A DNA stretch of 64,000 bases from Limnospira platensis (GTDB taxonomy: Bacteria > Cyanobacteriota > Cyanobacteriia > Cyanobacteriales > Microcoleaceae): NCBI RefSeq assembly GCF_046480435.1, contig NZ_PKGC01000008.1; one strand, given 5' to 3'. Position numbers and translations under genes: made by a program. The notes under the pieces are model-generated. The model made no database searches and had not been told where the DNA came from. It saw only the letters and a program-made list of their open reading frames with translations. Shown here in pieces: positions 37,001-45,451 of this stretch. Position 1 is the first letter of the stretch. Every line of letters begins with the position of its first letter.

Positions 37001-39200
37001 CACTATAGGATTAGGGGTATCAACCACAATTGCTTACCAACAAAAACGCCTAGCTTATATCACCTCATTAACAGCATCTTCCGAGGCGTTATTTTTCTCT
37101 AATTATCGTTTTGATGCTTTGCTGGAAAGTTTAAAAGCCGCCCAACAACTCCAAAAAATCAAGTCCTTATCTGTAACTGCTAACAGTTTCCAGGATGCGG
37201 AAATTCGGGTAGCGACTACCCTAGGACAGGGAGTTTATGGCATTCATGAACAGAACCGCCTAGAGGGACACGCGGATATAGTGTGGGATGTTGTGTATAG
37301 TCCCAGCGGGGATATATTAGCCTCTGCTAGTACGGATAATACTATCAGATTATGGACTCCTGAAGGGAAGGCGATCGCCACTTTAACAGGACATAATCAT
37401 AATGTAACTAGCCTAGATTTTAGCAATTGTGGTCAAATGTTAGTTTCCGCTTCTGATGACCATACAGTTAAACTCTGGAGTCGGGACGGTAAACTGTTAA
37501 AAACATTGATCGGACATACAGATAAAGTCAAAGCGGTTCGTTTTTCTCCTGATAGTCAAATGATAGCTTCTGCAGGGAGCGATCGCACCATCATCCTGTG
37601 GAATTTACAGGGAGAAATCATCCGCACTATTCGTTTCCGCCATACCGCACTGACCTGGATTAACTTTAGTCCTGACGGTGAAATATTAGCCGCCGCAGCC
37701 AATCAAGGAGACGTGCAATTTTTCAACCAACAGGGTAGAAGATTAATGAGTATCAGCCACACGAAAAAACGGGACTCAGTAATTTATTCAGTTAATTTTT
37801 CCCCCAATGGTCAATTCATAGCCACCAGCGGTACAGATGGCACAGTCAAACTCTGGACTCGCCAAGGAGAATTACTCAGGACTTTACAAGTAGATGAAAA
37901 TATTGTTTTCTGCGTTTCATTTTCTGCAGATGGTCGAAGTTTAGCCACAGCCGGATATGATAAAACTGTGAAAGTCTGGAGTTGGGAAGGGGAATTACTC
38001 AAAACCTTTCGCGGTCATGGAGATAAAGTAACACGGGTACGTTTTTCCCCGGACGGTCGCACCCTAGCCTCATCAAGTTATGACAAAACCGTGAAGTTAT
38101 GGAACCTTCACAGTAACCCCAGAGCCACCTTAAAAGCCCATAATGATCGAGTTCTCGATGTTACCTTTAGTCCTGATGGTCAAATCTTAGCTTCTGCGTC
38201 CCAAGATACAACCGTGAAATTATGGAGTAGTTCGGGTAAACTCCTGCAAACTCTATCAGGTCATAGCGATCGCGTTTCTTCCGTGAGTTTTAGTCCTAAC
38301 GGAGAATGGTTAGCCACAGCATCCTATGATCACACAGTCAAAATCTGGAAACGCCTTAACTCCCAGTCCAACTGGTACGATAATTGGCCCATGAAACTGC
38401 GAGTTTCCAAGTTTAACGGTATTGGTGTCATACCAAAATCTCTGTTTGTACCCTCTCCAGTCGCCACCTTAGTCGGTCATACAGATAGCGTCATGACTGT
38501 TACATATAGTCCAGATGGTCAGTATATCCTCAGCGGAAGCAAGGATGGAACCATTAAAATCTGGACTGCTGACGGTCAATTCCTACGCACCATCACAGGA
38601 CATCAGGAATGGGTTAATCAGGTGAGTTTTAGTCCCGATAGTCGGACAGTTGTTTCCGCCAGTGATGATGGGACTTTAATTCTGTGGAAGTGGGACCCAG
38701 CCAATACTATGCTTTCTCGCCTCAAAACTATCCAGGCTCATGAGAGTTATGTCTTGGGGGTCAACTTTAGTCCCAATGGTAAAGTTATAGCTTCTGCTGG
38801 ATACGACAATACAGTTAAATTATGGACTCAGGACGGAGTTTTGCTCAATACCCTATTAAAGGGGACTAGCGATAGTGTCACTCGTGTAGTGTTTAGTCCT
38901 GATGGGTCTTTACTAGCTTCCGCCAGTTATGATAGTCATGTTCGCATTTGGAGCGCTAAGGACGGAACTTTGTTGAAAACTTTAATGGGACATAGTGATA
39001 GCGTTATGTCTCTCGGTTTTAGTCCAGATGGCCGAACATTAGCCTCCGCTAGTCGTGACCACAGCGTGATTATGTGGAATTTGGATCTCGATAGTCTCAT
39101 AGACAAGGCTTGTGAGTGGGTTCGCAACTATCTTGACCATAATCCTAATGTTAGGGATAGCGATCGCCAATTGTGCGAGAACACCTACCAGAGGAGTTAA
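34014..39200 (+). CDS. Giant STAND NTPase with TPR-like and 14 WD40 repeats
   Basis: 1728 residues. The N-terminal ~170 residues look like a P-loop-type domain that has lost its Walker A (FSLILVSCNYSYLQ...) but keeps a Walker-B-like IMVMGLDRVE. About 230-500 is helical with TPR-like pairs (LLLLARSYKHLNEWEQAIKELETA). A second, intact NTPase follows: Walker A GSSGVGKSS (563-571), Walker B VIIFDQFEEFFF (D688). A hydrophobic segment lies near 985-1005. Then 14 WD40 repeats (about 1083-1705) would fold into two seven-bladed propellers. This is the sensor-switch layout of nSTAND signalling proteins. No separate effector domain is seen, so the effector would be in trans or the propellers bind partners. 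Confidence 0.88.
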   Translation: MTNQLTPQQFESQNQRSLQRLARAISFSQGQFSLILVSCNYSYLQTKVIKQLQQKLPEAETIQNITLAPEVTTLYTTLLERIATPTPSAIMVMGLDRVEALETLLSSTNQVRDEFRKNFSCPLVLWITDILAKKLIRLAPDFKSWAAATIKFEMATPDLIKSLTLQGNTLFSLAELRIRSGELHSRQFYSRSKAPKYDLSIGSIRRRELELAWKDLQQREVEINLFLQATKQFILGLDEDAEDRGDKARVHYQQSLADLDNWISTSATSRDPYQFIYPISYQVIRGIILFHIALNDRLKAVRSRHIPQVKSPGNKVKFLHSAKTHLEESRQAFETAGRPDLVAGILCYLGDVLKGLYQWDDLQNLAETGIKIHLAYGCDRQLAQDYGFLAEVALQQKKWHKALELTKLALAIIDSEKRPNERGTYLLLLARSYKHLNEWEQAIKELETARLETSPSYDPQLYIDILAELRHIYYEKGQYLKAFRIKQRQREVEHQYGFRAFIGVHQLQPSKQALNSVINHKNNISKSAISPGFDMTNNSRDQDINNLIHRLGRDDHKLIVLHGSSGVGKSSLINAGLVPAMAEISLGARNVLPVVINSYTDWVRELEAALAEALINQDNLNIKSQNLKRLWYRKIIKASQGNVICNSTGIESLNNRDRTSYILHPDSFINSRLQKNADQNLLTVIIFDQFEEFFFLCRDRSQRQTFYEFLNLCLNVPFVKVIISLREECLAWLLESEYLSPLDAINNNILDKHIRYHLRDFSKAEAHRVIQSLSKRANFNLEPALIDKLVEDLADERSLVRPIELQLVGSQLQEEQLRGITTLAEYERLGDHPKNQLIEHFINGIIEDCGPPNANAAWDILFALTDEKLARPLKTRSQLIAAIRPDPSMVNQGKFSDNEPSHNHHAFIDIILESGLLLRQHEQPEDRYQLMYNYLVFPIRESYGILAQKRQTAIEKKLQQSLKAKTQAEAAQSQSEQQLIHRNRLLKQLLCVSIVATIGLGVSTTIAYQQKRLAYITSLTASSEALFFSNYRFDALLESLKAAQQLQKIKSLSVTANSFQDAEIRVATTLGQGVYGIHEQNRLEGHADIVWDVVYSPSGDILASASTDNTIRLWTPEGKAIATLTGHNHNVTSLDFSNCGQMLVSASDDHTVKLWSRDGKLLKTLIGHTDKVKAVRFSPDSQMIASAGSDRTIILWNLQGEIIRTIRFRHTALTWINFSPDGEILAAAANQGDVQFFNQQGRRLMSISHTKKRDSVIYSVNFSPNGQFIATSGTDGTVKLWTRQGELLRTLQVDENIVFCVSFSADGRSLATAGYDKTVKVWSWEGELLKTFRGHGDKVTRVRFSPDGRTLASSSYDKTVKLWNLHSNPRATLKAHNDRVLDVTFSPDGQILASASQDTTVKLWSSSGKLLQTLSGHSDRVSSVSFSPNGEWLATASYDHTVKIWKRLNSQSNWYDNWPMKLRVSKFNGIGVIPKSLFVPSPVATLVGHTDSVMTVTYSPDGQYILSGSKDGTIKIWTADGQFLRTITGHQEWVNQVSFSPDSRTVVSASDDGTLILWKWDPANTMLSRLKTIQAHESYVLGVNFSPNGKVIASAGYDNTVKLWTQDGVLLNTLLKGTSDSVTRVVFSPDGSLLASASYDSHVRIWSAKDGTLLKTLMGHSDSVMSLGFSPDGRTLASASRDHSVIMWNLDLDSLIDKACEWVRNYLDHNPNVRDSDRQLCENTYQRS

Positions 39201-39357
39201 CAGCCTCCGTATCTTATATCGACACTCCCCAGCCACTGCCTAAATTTCTCCGATTCTGTGGTAAGGTTAACAATTGTAACGAATATGAGTTGGCATTATC
39301 TCTGGGTTAAGAAACATCTCCCGTCGTTCACATTTGATTATTTGGTATAAAATATCT

Positions 39358-40164
39358 ATGCAACAAATCTGGTCGCACAAACTCTTCCGATTCATTGCTG
39401 TATTCTGTCTCCTGCTTTCCACCTGGGCGATCGCACCAGTAGCCGGCGCTTACAACAACCCCGAACTTCTACCCGAAGTCCAAACCCCGATCATAGATTT
39501 AGCCGAACTGCTGACAGACGTTCAAGAAGACCTGTTAGCCGAAGACCTGAAACAGTTTGAATCCCAAACTGGCTGGAAACTCAGGGTGCTAACTCAGTTC
39601 GATCGCACTCCCGGTCGCGCCGTCAAGGAATATTGGGGACTTGATGAACACAGTGTCCTATTGGTAGCTGATCAACGTGGCGGTAATATCCTTAACTTTA
39701 GTGTCGGTCGGGATCTATACGACCTGCTGACCCGAACCTTTTGGGTCGAACTTCAGACCCGCTACGGTAATCAATACTTTGTCCGCGATAATGGCGAAGA
39801 TCAATCAATATTGCAATCTATCGAAACCATTCAAACCTGTTTACTCAAAGACGGTGGTTGTCGAGTAGTTCCCGGTCTTCCCAGAGAACAATGGATTCTC
39901 ACCTTAATCACCTCCGCCTTGGGTGGCGTAATTTGTGGTATTGCAGCTATTCCCCGTAAACCCGGACAAATTGTGGCTTGGCAATGGGCCTTAATCTTTT
40001 CTCCCCTGTGGGGCATTTTATTTATAGCCTTCGGTCTCGGTCCGGTAATTAGTCGCACCTCCGATTGGGTTCCGGTAATTCGCAATGTCTCCGCTTTCTT
40101 AATCGCTGTTTTTGCGGCTTATTTAACCCCCGCATTTAACCACTCTTCCACCTCGGAAACTTAA
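39358..40164 (+). CDS. psb32: Psb32-like TPM-domain protein
   Basis: 268 residues from ATG 39358. A signal peptide (about 1-30, ending AGA) is followed by a TPM domain (about 40-160: VQTPIIDLAELLTDVQEDLLAEDLKQFESQTGWKLRVLTQ). About three hydrophobic segments (178-256) anchor it in the thylakoid or plasma membrane, domain facing the lumen. Psb32 (Synechocystis sll1390) protects photosystem II from photodamage and helps its repair. The in-frame upstream ATG at 39334 would add 8 residues before the signal peptide. A GGGCGGGTT repeat follows its stop. Confidence 0.88.
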   Translation: MQQIWSHKLFRFIAVFCLLLSTWAIAPVAGAYNNPELLPEVQTPIIDLAELLTDVQEDLLAEDLKQFESQTGWKLRVLTQFDRTPGRAVKEYWGLDEHSVLLVADQRGGNILNFSVGRDLYDLLTRTFWVELQTRYGNQYFVRDNGEDQSILQSIETIQTCLLKDGGCRVVPGLPREQWILTLITSALGGVICGIAAIPRKPGQIVAWQWALIFSPLWGILFIAFGLGPVISRTSDWVPVIRNVSAFLIAVFAAYLTPAFNHSSTSET

Positions 40165-40183
40165 ACCTTTGAGCTATCAATTA

Positions 40184-40237
40184 GGGCGGGTTGAGCCTTG
40201 TTAAGCTGCCAATTAACCGTCATTTTCCGACCCGCCC
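40184..40237. repeat. GGGCGGGTT inverted-repeat element, copy 2
   Basis: GGGCGGGTT (40184-40192) pairs with GACCCGCCC (40229-40237) using one wobble. It lies 20 bp after the psb32 stop, between convergent psb32 and hisS. The interior differs from the other copies, so the stem rather than the loop is conserved. Confidence 0.65.
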
Positions 40238-40359
40238 CTATCTGAAAAAATCACCCTTTTTAGCAACAATAATTATGGCACTTTAATCGCTCCCACCAGT
40301 TGTTTTAGCAATTAACCACCTCATTTTTCGTCAGCAAAATCCGCCCAACTCACTAATAA

Positions 40360-41637
40360 TTAGCTGTTGGTAATTAACTGTTGTTTGATATCCTCAACGT
40401 TACCAATCAGATCAACTTGGTTTAACACGGTTTGCTCGCCACTTTTCAACCATTTGAGGTTCACAGTTCCGGCGATCGCCTCAGCATCTCCCAACACCAA
40501 ACAAGCCCCAGCACCACTGCGATCGGCTCGTTTAAACTGTTTACTAAAAGCACTACCACTCAGGTCTAATTCAACCCTCAAGCCCGCTTGACGCAGTTTT
40601 TGAGCCAAAATCAGACCATTAGCCTCAGCCTTTTCTCCGCGAGACACCAAATATAATTGTGGGGTAACTTGTGGAGGTTGGTGCAATTGCTGAAGCAGAA
40701 TAATTAAACGTTCCAAACCGATCGCCCAACCCACCGCCGGAACTGACGGGCCCCCAAGTTCCTGGACCAAACCATCATAGCGACCACCGCCGCAAACCGT
40801 AGCCTGAGCGCCAAGGTCATCAGAAATAATCTCAAAAGCAGTGTGGGTGTAATAGTCCAAACCGCGAACCAGTCGAGGATTTAGCGTGTAAGAAATCCCC
40901 AATTCCTTAATCAGATACTGCACCCGTTCAAAATGAGATTGCGATCGCTCTCCCAGATAGTCCAAAATACTCGGAGCGTTGCGGGTAATTTCCTGGGTGC
41001 GTTCATCCTTACTATCCAAAATCCGCATCGGGTTACGGGTAAGGCGATCGCGAGAGTCTTGATCAAGTTCCCCGCTAAATGGTGTCAGATAATCAACCAA
41101 CGCTTGACGATAATTTTGGCGATCGGTGCGATCGCCTACTGAATTAAGATTCAAATGCAGATTGGTAATTCCCAAACTCTTGAGGATATCCACCGCCACC
41201 GCGATCACCTCCACATCAGCGCGGGGGTCATCACTACCGAGAACCTCCACCCCAAGTTGATGAAATTGTCGTTGTCGTCCCGCTTGAGGACGTTCGTAGC
41301 GAAACATCGGCCCCATATACCATAGTCGTTGTACACCAGGGTTAGCGTGTAGTTTCCGCTCAATATAAGCTCGCACCACCCCAGCCGTACCTTCAGGACG
41401 CAGAGTAATAGAGCGATCGCCGCGATCGCAGAAAGTGTACATCTCCTTTCCCACCACATCCGTAGCCTCACCGATACCCCTTTCAAACAAGGCAGTTGGC
41501 TCAAAAATCGGTGTCCTGATTTCTTGATAATTCCCTCGCGCCAAAGTCTCCTCAGCCACAGAAGCCACCCACTGCCAATAACCGACTTCCTCCGGAAGGA
41601 TGTCACGGGTTCCTCGTAAACTTTGAATTGATTCCAT
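40360..41637 (-). CDS. hisS: Histidine--tRNA ligase
   Basis: A 425-residue class II synthetase charging tRNA-His in the cytoplasm. Visible: RGTRDILPEE at the start (motif 1 region), motif 2 YMGPMFRYERPQAGRQRQFHQLGVE, the HisRS-specific RGLDYYTHTAFE with a YDGLVQELGG segment, motif 3 GWAIGLERL, and a C-terminal anticodon-binding domain (about 325-425). ATG 41637 places the start at MESIQSLRGTRD as in homologues. The in-frame ATG at 41658 would add 7 residues. Length matches the family. Confidence 0.96.
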   Translation of the reverse strand: MESIQSLRGTRDILPEEVGYWQWVASVAEETLARGNYQEIRTPIFEPTALFERGIGEATDVVGKEMYTFCDRGDRSITLRPEGTAGVVRAYIERKLHANPGVQRLWYMGPMFRYERPQAGRQRQFHQLGVEVLGSDDPRADVEVIAVAVDILKSLGITNLHLNLNSVGDRTDRQNYRQALVDYLTPFSGELDQDSRDRLTRNPMRILDSKDERTQEITRNAPSILDYLGERSQSHFERVQYLIKELGISYTLNPRLVRGLDYYTHTAFEIISDDLGAQATVCGGGRYDGLVQELGGPSVPAVGWAIGLERLIILLQQLHQPPQVTPQLYLVSRGEKAEANGLILAQKLRQAGLRVELDLSGSAFSKQFKRADRSGAGACLVLGDAEAIAGTVNLKWLKSGEQTVLNQVDLIGNVEDIKQQLITNS

Positions 41638-41738
41638 CTCTATATATAATCCGTGCAAAAATAGGACTCACCGCCAGGAGCATGATCCCCACACTCAGGG
41701 AAGCCGTGAGCCTTCTGTACTGACCAATTTCCTGCTGA

Positions 41739-42050
41739 TCAATTGGTGTTTATCGTATCTAAAGATTGCCAAGAACCATAGCGATCGCCATAATAAGCTA
41801 AAATCCGTTCAACTTGCGAGGGAATGTCCCCGTCAGGCGATTCGGAATATTCAATCGATAGGGCCGCGACTTGACTCGACCTAGGGTCAAATTTTGACGA
41901 TTCCCAACCCTCGACATCTTTAGACATAGGCACTAAACCCGTCTGTACACCCTCCACCTGTCGCAGGTGAGCAGCCACTTCTCGATAAACCGCTAAAGGT
42001 AATCGAGGACAGCAAAACTGATAACGGATTCTTGAGTCCATACTTGCCAT
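41739..42050 (-). CDS. Conserved cyanobacterial hypothetical protein
   Basis: 103 residues from ATG 42050. Starting from the upstream frame at 42077 would make it overlap pedR, so the shorter start is preferred. The protein starts with MASMDSRIRYQFCCPRLPLAVYREVAAHLRQ and continues with QTGLVPMSKD, probably one alpha/beta domain. No catalytic or metal motif is recognised. It follows pedR by 19 bp on the same strand, so they are probably co-transcribed. Confidence 0.65.
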   Translation of the reverse strand: MASMDSRIRYQFCCPRLPLAVYREVAAHLRQVEGVQTGLVPMSKDVEGWESSKFDPRSSQVAALSIEYSESPDGDIPSQVERILAYYGDRYGSWQSLDTINTN

Positions 42051-42069
42051 GATGATCAGTGATCTATAT

Positions 42070-42387
42070 TTACTCAACTACAGGAGAGGATACAGTTTCA
42101 TCAACACTATCAGTTAATTCTACTGATGATTCTGGTTCTGGTAGGGTGCAGCAATTGATATTATCAATGCAAACTTTACCCCATTGCAAAGACCAGCGGA
42201 CCAACTCCACCCGATTACCTGTCGAGGTTTTAGTCAGGATGTTACTTATGTGGTTATCTACTGTACGTTTGCTGATTTCCAGCTTTTCCGCGATTTCCTG
42301 GTTAGTCAAACCGATCGCCACCAGTTCCACAACCTGTAATTCTCTTTCCGAGAGGGAGACAGGGGATTTGAATTTACTGTCGGACAT
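42070..42387 (-). CDS. pedR: PedR-type redox-responsive LuxR regulator
   Basis: A 105-residue protein made almost wholly of a LuxR/NarL DNA-binding helix-turn-helix: LSERELQVVELVAIGLTNQEIAEKLEISKRTVDNHISNIL. It lacks a receiver domain. After the HTH come WSLQWGKVCIDNINCC, with cysteines matching the arrangement in PedR (Synechocystis ssl0564). PedR is inactivated in high light through thioredoxin and adjusts photosynthesis genes. Identification rests on small size, lack of receiver and the Cys pattern. It leads a likely two-gene operon with the hypothetical gene downstream. Confidence 0.8.
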   Translation of the reverse strand: MSDSKFKSPVSLSERELQVVELVAIGLTNQEIAEKLEISKRTVDNHISNILTKTSTGNRVELVRWSLQWGKVCIDNINCCTLPEPESSVELTDSVDETVSSPVVE

Positions 42388-42516
42388 AAGGGTATCCTAT
42401 CTCTGCATATTTACTTAGCTATCACCATTTTAAACTGTACAATCCATTTGCGTCTTCTAACCTCAGATGCTTCTGCCCCAGCGCAGATTCTGTGAACTCT
42501 ATTTTTGACAGTCAAG

Positions 42517-43491
42517 ATGAATCATTCTCGCGTTATTTGCCTCGGTGAAATTTTATTTGATTGCTTGGCAGACGAGCCTAACCAGTCCTGGGGAGAAGTT
42601 AAATCTTGGACCGCTCACCCGGGAGGGGCTCCCGCTAATGTCGCTTGTGCTTTGGTGAAATTGGGAACCTCTGCCGGCTTTATTGGCGCGGTCGGTTCCG
42701 ATGAAGGCGGCGATCGCCTCCTGGGGTTTCTTCAATTGGTTGGCGTTGATACCACCGGCATTCAAAGACATCCATCAGCACCCACACGACGGGTTTATGT
42801 GTTGCGTTCAAGCACTGGTGAGCGAGAGTTTGCCGGATTTGGCAATCTCAATACTATTGATTTCGCTGATGCCTATTTGCAAGCCCAAGCCATACCAGAG
42901 TCTTTGTTTGTAAATGCTGACTTTTTGGTGTTGGGTACATTGGAACTCGCCTATCAGGAAACCCGCCACGCTATCACTCATGCTTTGAAGTTAGCCGATC
43001 GCTATAATCTCAAGATTTTAGTAGATATTAACTGGCGACCGAATTTTTGGCCAGACCCGGAAGCAGCCAAACCCCTAATTATGGATTTGCTCAAACAGGT
43101 TGATTTTGTCAAATTATCAGAGTCTGAAAGTATCTGGCTATTTGATACCACTGATCCTGGTACCATTAACTATCGCCTAAACTCCGTGGAAGGGGTGCTA
43201 ATTACTAAAGGCGATCGCGGTTGTTCTTACTGTCTCGGAGATCATGAGGGTTATTTTCCCGGATTTTCTGTGGCAGTTCAAGATACCACTGGCGCAGGTG
43301 ATGGCTTTGTGGCTGGCTTTATTCACCAAGTTTTGCAGTTGGGTATCCCTAGCCTCCAGAACCCAGAAACCCCTAGGGCGATCGTTACCTATGCTAGTGC
43401 AGTGGGAGCCTTGGTTACTACTGAATTAGGGGCGATCGCAGCCCAACCCACCGCCGCCGAAGTTGACGATTTTCTCAAACAGCAGCCATAG
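42517..43491 (+). CDS. PfkB-family sugar kinase (fructokinase-like)
   Basis: 324 residues from ATG 42517 (MNHSRVICLGEILFD). Both PfkB signatures are visible: HPGGAPANVACALVKLG near the N-terminus and DTTGAGDGFVAGF (256-268) with the catalytic base D262. The pattern VICLGEILFDCLAD is typical of fructokinases, which phosphorylate fructose from sucrose breakdown at ATP's expense. The substrate is inferred from family likeness only. A GGGCGGGTT repeat follows. Confidence 0.88.
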   Translation: MNHSRVICLGEILFDCLADEPNQSWGEVKSWTAHPGGAPANVACALVKLGTSAGFIGAVGSDEGGDRLLGFLQLVGVDTTGIQRHPSAPTRRVYVLRSSTGEREFAGFGNLNTIDFADAYLQAQAIPESLFVNADFLVLGTLELAYQETRHAITHALKLADRYNLKILVDINWRPNFWPDPEAAKPLIMDLLKQVDFVKLSESESIWLFDTTDPGTINYRLNSVEGVLITKGDRGCSYCLGDHEGYFPGFSVAVQDTTGAGDGFVAGFIHQVLQLGIPSLQNPETPRAIVTYASAVGALVTTELGAIAAQPTAAEVDDFLKQQP

Positions 43492-43504
43492 CCACTCAAA
43501 TTGG

Positions 43505-43559
43505 GGGCGGGTTCAGTAATCAGTTTTGATTCTCAACAGTCCAACTACTCAACCCGCCC
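43505..43559. repeat. GGGCGGGTT inverted-repeat element, copy 3
   Basis: GGGCGGGTT (43505-43513) is a perfect complement of AACCCGCCC (43551-43559). It sits between the convergent sugar kinase and frp genes and could terminate both. Seventeen bases from 43504 match the copy at 2611-2667 exactly, in inverted orientation. Confidence 0.75.
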
Positions 43560-43579
43560 TTATTCAATAGGTGCGAGAA

Positions 43580-43900
43580 TTAGAGCCTAGTCAAAGCCGA
43601 GATTTTCGCTAATTTATCTTGACCCAAAACCTGTAATTCTTCCAGGCTTAACCATCCCTGTTTAACTAATGTGGCTAACACAAACACACTGGCAGCATCT
43701 CTATAGTCATACTTACCATCAATCTCGTGTCTTCTGGCACTCAAAAAATCATGCAATTTCCACACCTCGTCAATTTCTGTGAGATTAAACGCTTTTTGTT
43801 TAACCTCATCAATCAGAATCTTAACCTCCCGCTCATAAGCGTTATGTAAGGCATCTACAGCCGCGTTTTTATCCTGTTCAGACCAATTAATTTCACTCAC
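43580..43900 (-). CDS. frp: Fluorescence recovery protein (FRP)
   Basis: A 106-residue all-helical protein that binds the active red form of OCP, speeds its return to the orange form and detaches it from the phycobilisome. The family signature WKLHDFLSARRHEIDGKY is present (W47, H50, D51, R57, matching W50, H53, D54 and R60 of the Synechocystis protein), and the C-terminus LAKISALTRL also matches. It lies 391 bp downstream of ocp on the same strand with a terminator-like hairpin between, so it probably has its own promoter. Confidence 0.95.
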   Translation of the reverse strand: MSEINWSEQDKNAAVDALHNAYEREVKILIDEVKQKAFNLTEIDEVWKLHDFLSARRHEIDGKYDYRDAASVFVLATLVKQGWLSLEELQVLGQDKLAKISALTRL

Positions 43901-44291
43901 TTATCATTACCTAATTGAGCATTACCACAGCCGATATTTGCTCGATATTAGTGCGCGAGTACCGTAGAATATATCTAGGCAATAAATAGGTGCTATTAAT
44001 CATCATAATATAGCCATCATAAATATCCGATAAATCATTATGAACTTTCTATCCTGTGGTTGTAATTTTATCTGAACCGCTGGTTGTTCACAAATCATTT
44101 CATAATGCTATATTAAACACTGTCTTTACCTACCTACCTACTTAACTTACCCTCAAGTAACTTTTTACTGCCCGTAGCACTACAATGATCGCCACATTCA
44201 ATCGATGGGGAATCGACTTTATCCCCAGCAGAAAAGGGAGCGCTTTTGCTTAGAAAACGCTCGCCTATATAATTTCTAGGTGAACTCTATT
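43901..44291 (-). other. 391-bp region between ocp and frp
   Basis: It contains a terminator-like hairpin just behind ocp and AT-rich sequence with TATATT-like boxes near 44015 on the minus strand that could drive frp. No coding frame or repeat was recognised. Confidence 0.4.
44238..44262 (-). terminator. Hairpin after ocp
   Basis: On the minus strand GAGCGTTTT and AAAAGCGCTC form a near-palindromic stem about 30 nt after the ocp stop, followed by CCCTTTTC. It is a plausible intrinsic terminator separating ocp from frp. Confidence 0.55.
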
Positions 44292-45251
44292 CTAGCGCAC
44301 CAAGTTCAACAACTCTTTGGGAGATGCTAACAAATCGATCGCCACAAAGAAAACCTTATTTTCTGGGTTCAGCAAGAAGCGCCAAGCAATATTCATCCCC
44401 ACATTACCACCAAACCAGGGAGTTTGCACTTTACCAGTAACCTTAATCTGAGTATAGCCATCTTCCGTCGGTTCAGAAACACCTCGTTCTGGGATTAACT
44501 TCAGGTTCTGGCATTCTTCCCGGAAGAACCGCAGCACATTCTCTTTACCAACAATTGGTTTTTGGAAAGGAGGTTGTAAAGCTCCATCTTCTGCAAACAG
44601 ACTAATTAAGTTATCAAAATCGTTAGCATTCAAGTTGTCCATGTATTGCAGGACTGTGGAATTGGTCACACCTTCGATTTGAACTTTAGTCCGTTGGGAC
44701 ATCTCTTGAGGAGGTACAACAGGTTCTGCTACCCGTTGATAGCTGCCTAATTTGCTGGTATCGAACCCCATATCAACAACACAATTACGCAGCACCGTGA
44801 TTTGTTGACCTGGATCAATACCTTGAATAGTCACTAGGATAGCGTTGGCGTTAGCTGAGAGTTTGTAGCCTTCGGGAATGGGCGCAACAAGTCCTTGATC
44901 CATGAAACGCCCTAGTTCATACCAGAAACCCAGCTTGATATTAGGAGACCAACTAGCATAGGTACGACAAATGGGAGTATCTGTCCGGTTCGCCAGGTCA
45001 CACATAGCCTGGGTTTGCTGTAGGGGGGTCATCTGCCGAATTTCCTGTAGGGTGTTTTCAGCAAACTGCATATTCGCAGCCCCAGGAGCAGCAATGGTGA
45101 TGGTTTTACCCATTTCCAGATACGCAAACCAAATGAGAGCCAGTTGATCTTCGGCACTAAGCTGCTTGAACCGAGCGATCGTCGCCGGAACTACGTCAGC
45201 CGCTAGGGTTTCTGGAAAAATGCTACGAGCCGAGTCAATGGTGAATGGCAT
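44292..45251 (-). CDS. ocp: Orange carotenoid protein
   Basis: A 319-residue photoactive protein that binds a ketocarotenoid. Blue-green light turns it red, and it then quenches phycobilisome energy as heat. The N-terminal helical carotenoid domain (about 15-165) has W41, Y44, W110 and R155. The C-terminal NTF2-like domain (about 193-317) has Y203 and W290, which hydrogen-bond the carotenoid keto group, and E246 for the R155 salt bridge. All functional residues are intact. FRP lies downstream. Confidence 0.98.
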   Translation of the reverse strand: MPFTIDSARSIFPETLAADVVPATIARFKQLSAEDQLALIWFAYLEMGKTITIAAPGAANMQFAENTLQEIRQMTPLQQTQAMCDLANRTDTPICRTYASWSPNIKLGFWYELGRFMDQGLVAPIPEGYKLSANANAILVTIQGIDPGQQITVLRNCVVDMGFDTSKLGSYQRVAEPVVPPQEMSQRTKVQIEGVTNSTVLQYMDNLNANDFDNLISLFAEDGALQPPFQKPIVGKENVLRFFREECQNLKLIPERGVSEPTEDGYTQIKVTGKVQTPWFGGNVGMNIAWRFLLNPENKVFFVAIDLLASPKELLNLVR

Positions 45252-45451
45252 TATGTGTACCTCTACTTCAATTTCTGTTAAAGCAACTTTACCATACTTA
45301 ACAAAAATTTACAAGTTTAGGTATCTGAGAATGCAGAATTTTTTTTTATACCACCGATTTAGTCAGGGGAGGGCTTAACTGTTCACCCTTTCACCCGGAT
45401 CAGGGATACAATAGGCGCACAGCTTGGTAAATTGGGCAAATTGACTAAAAT

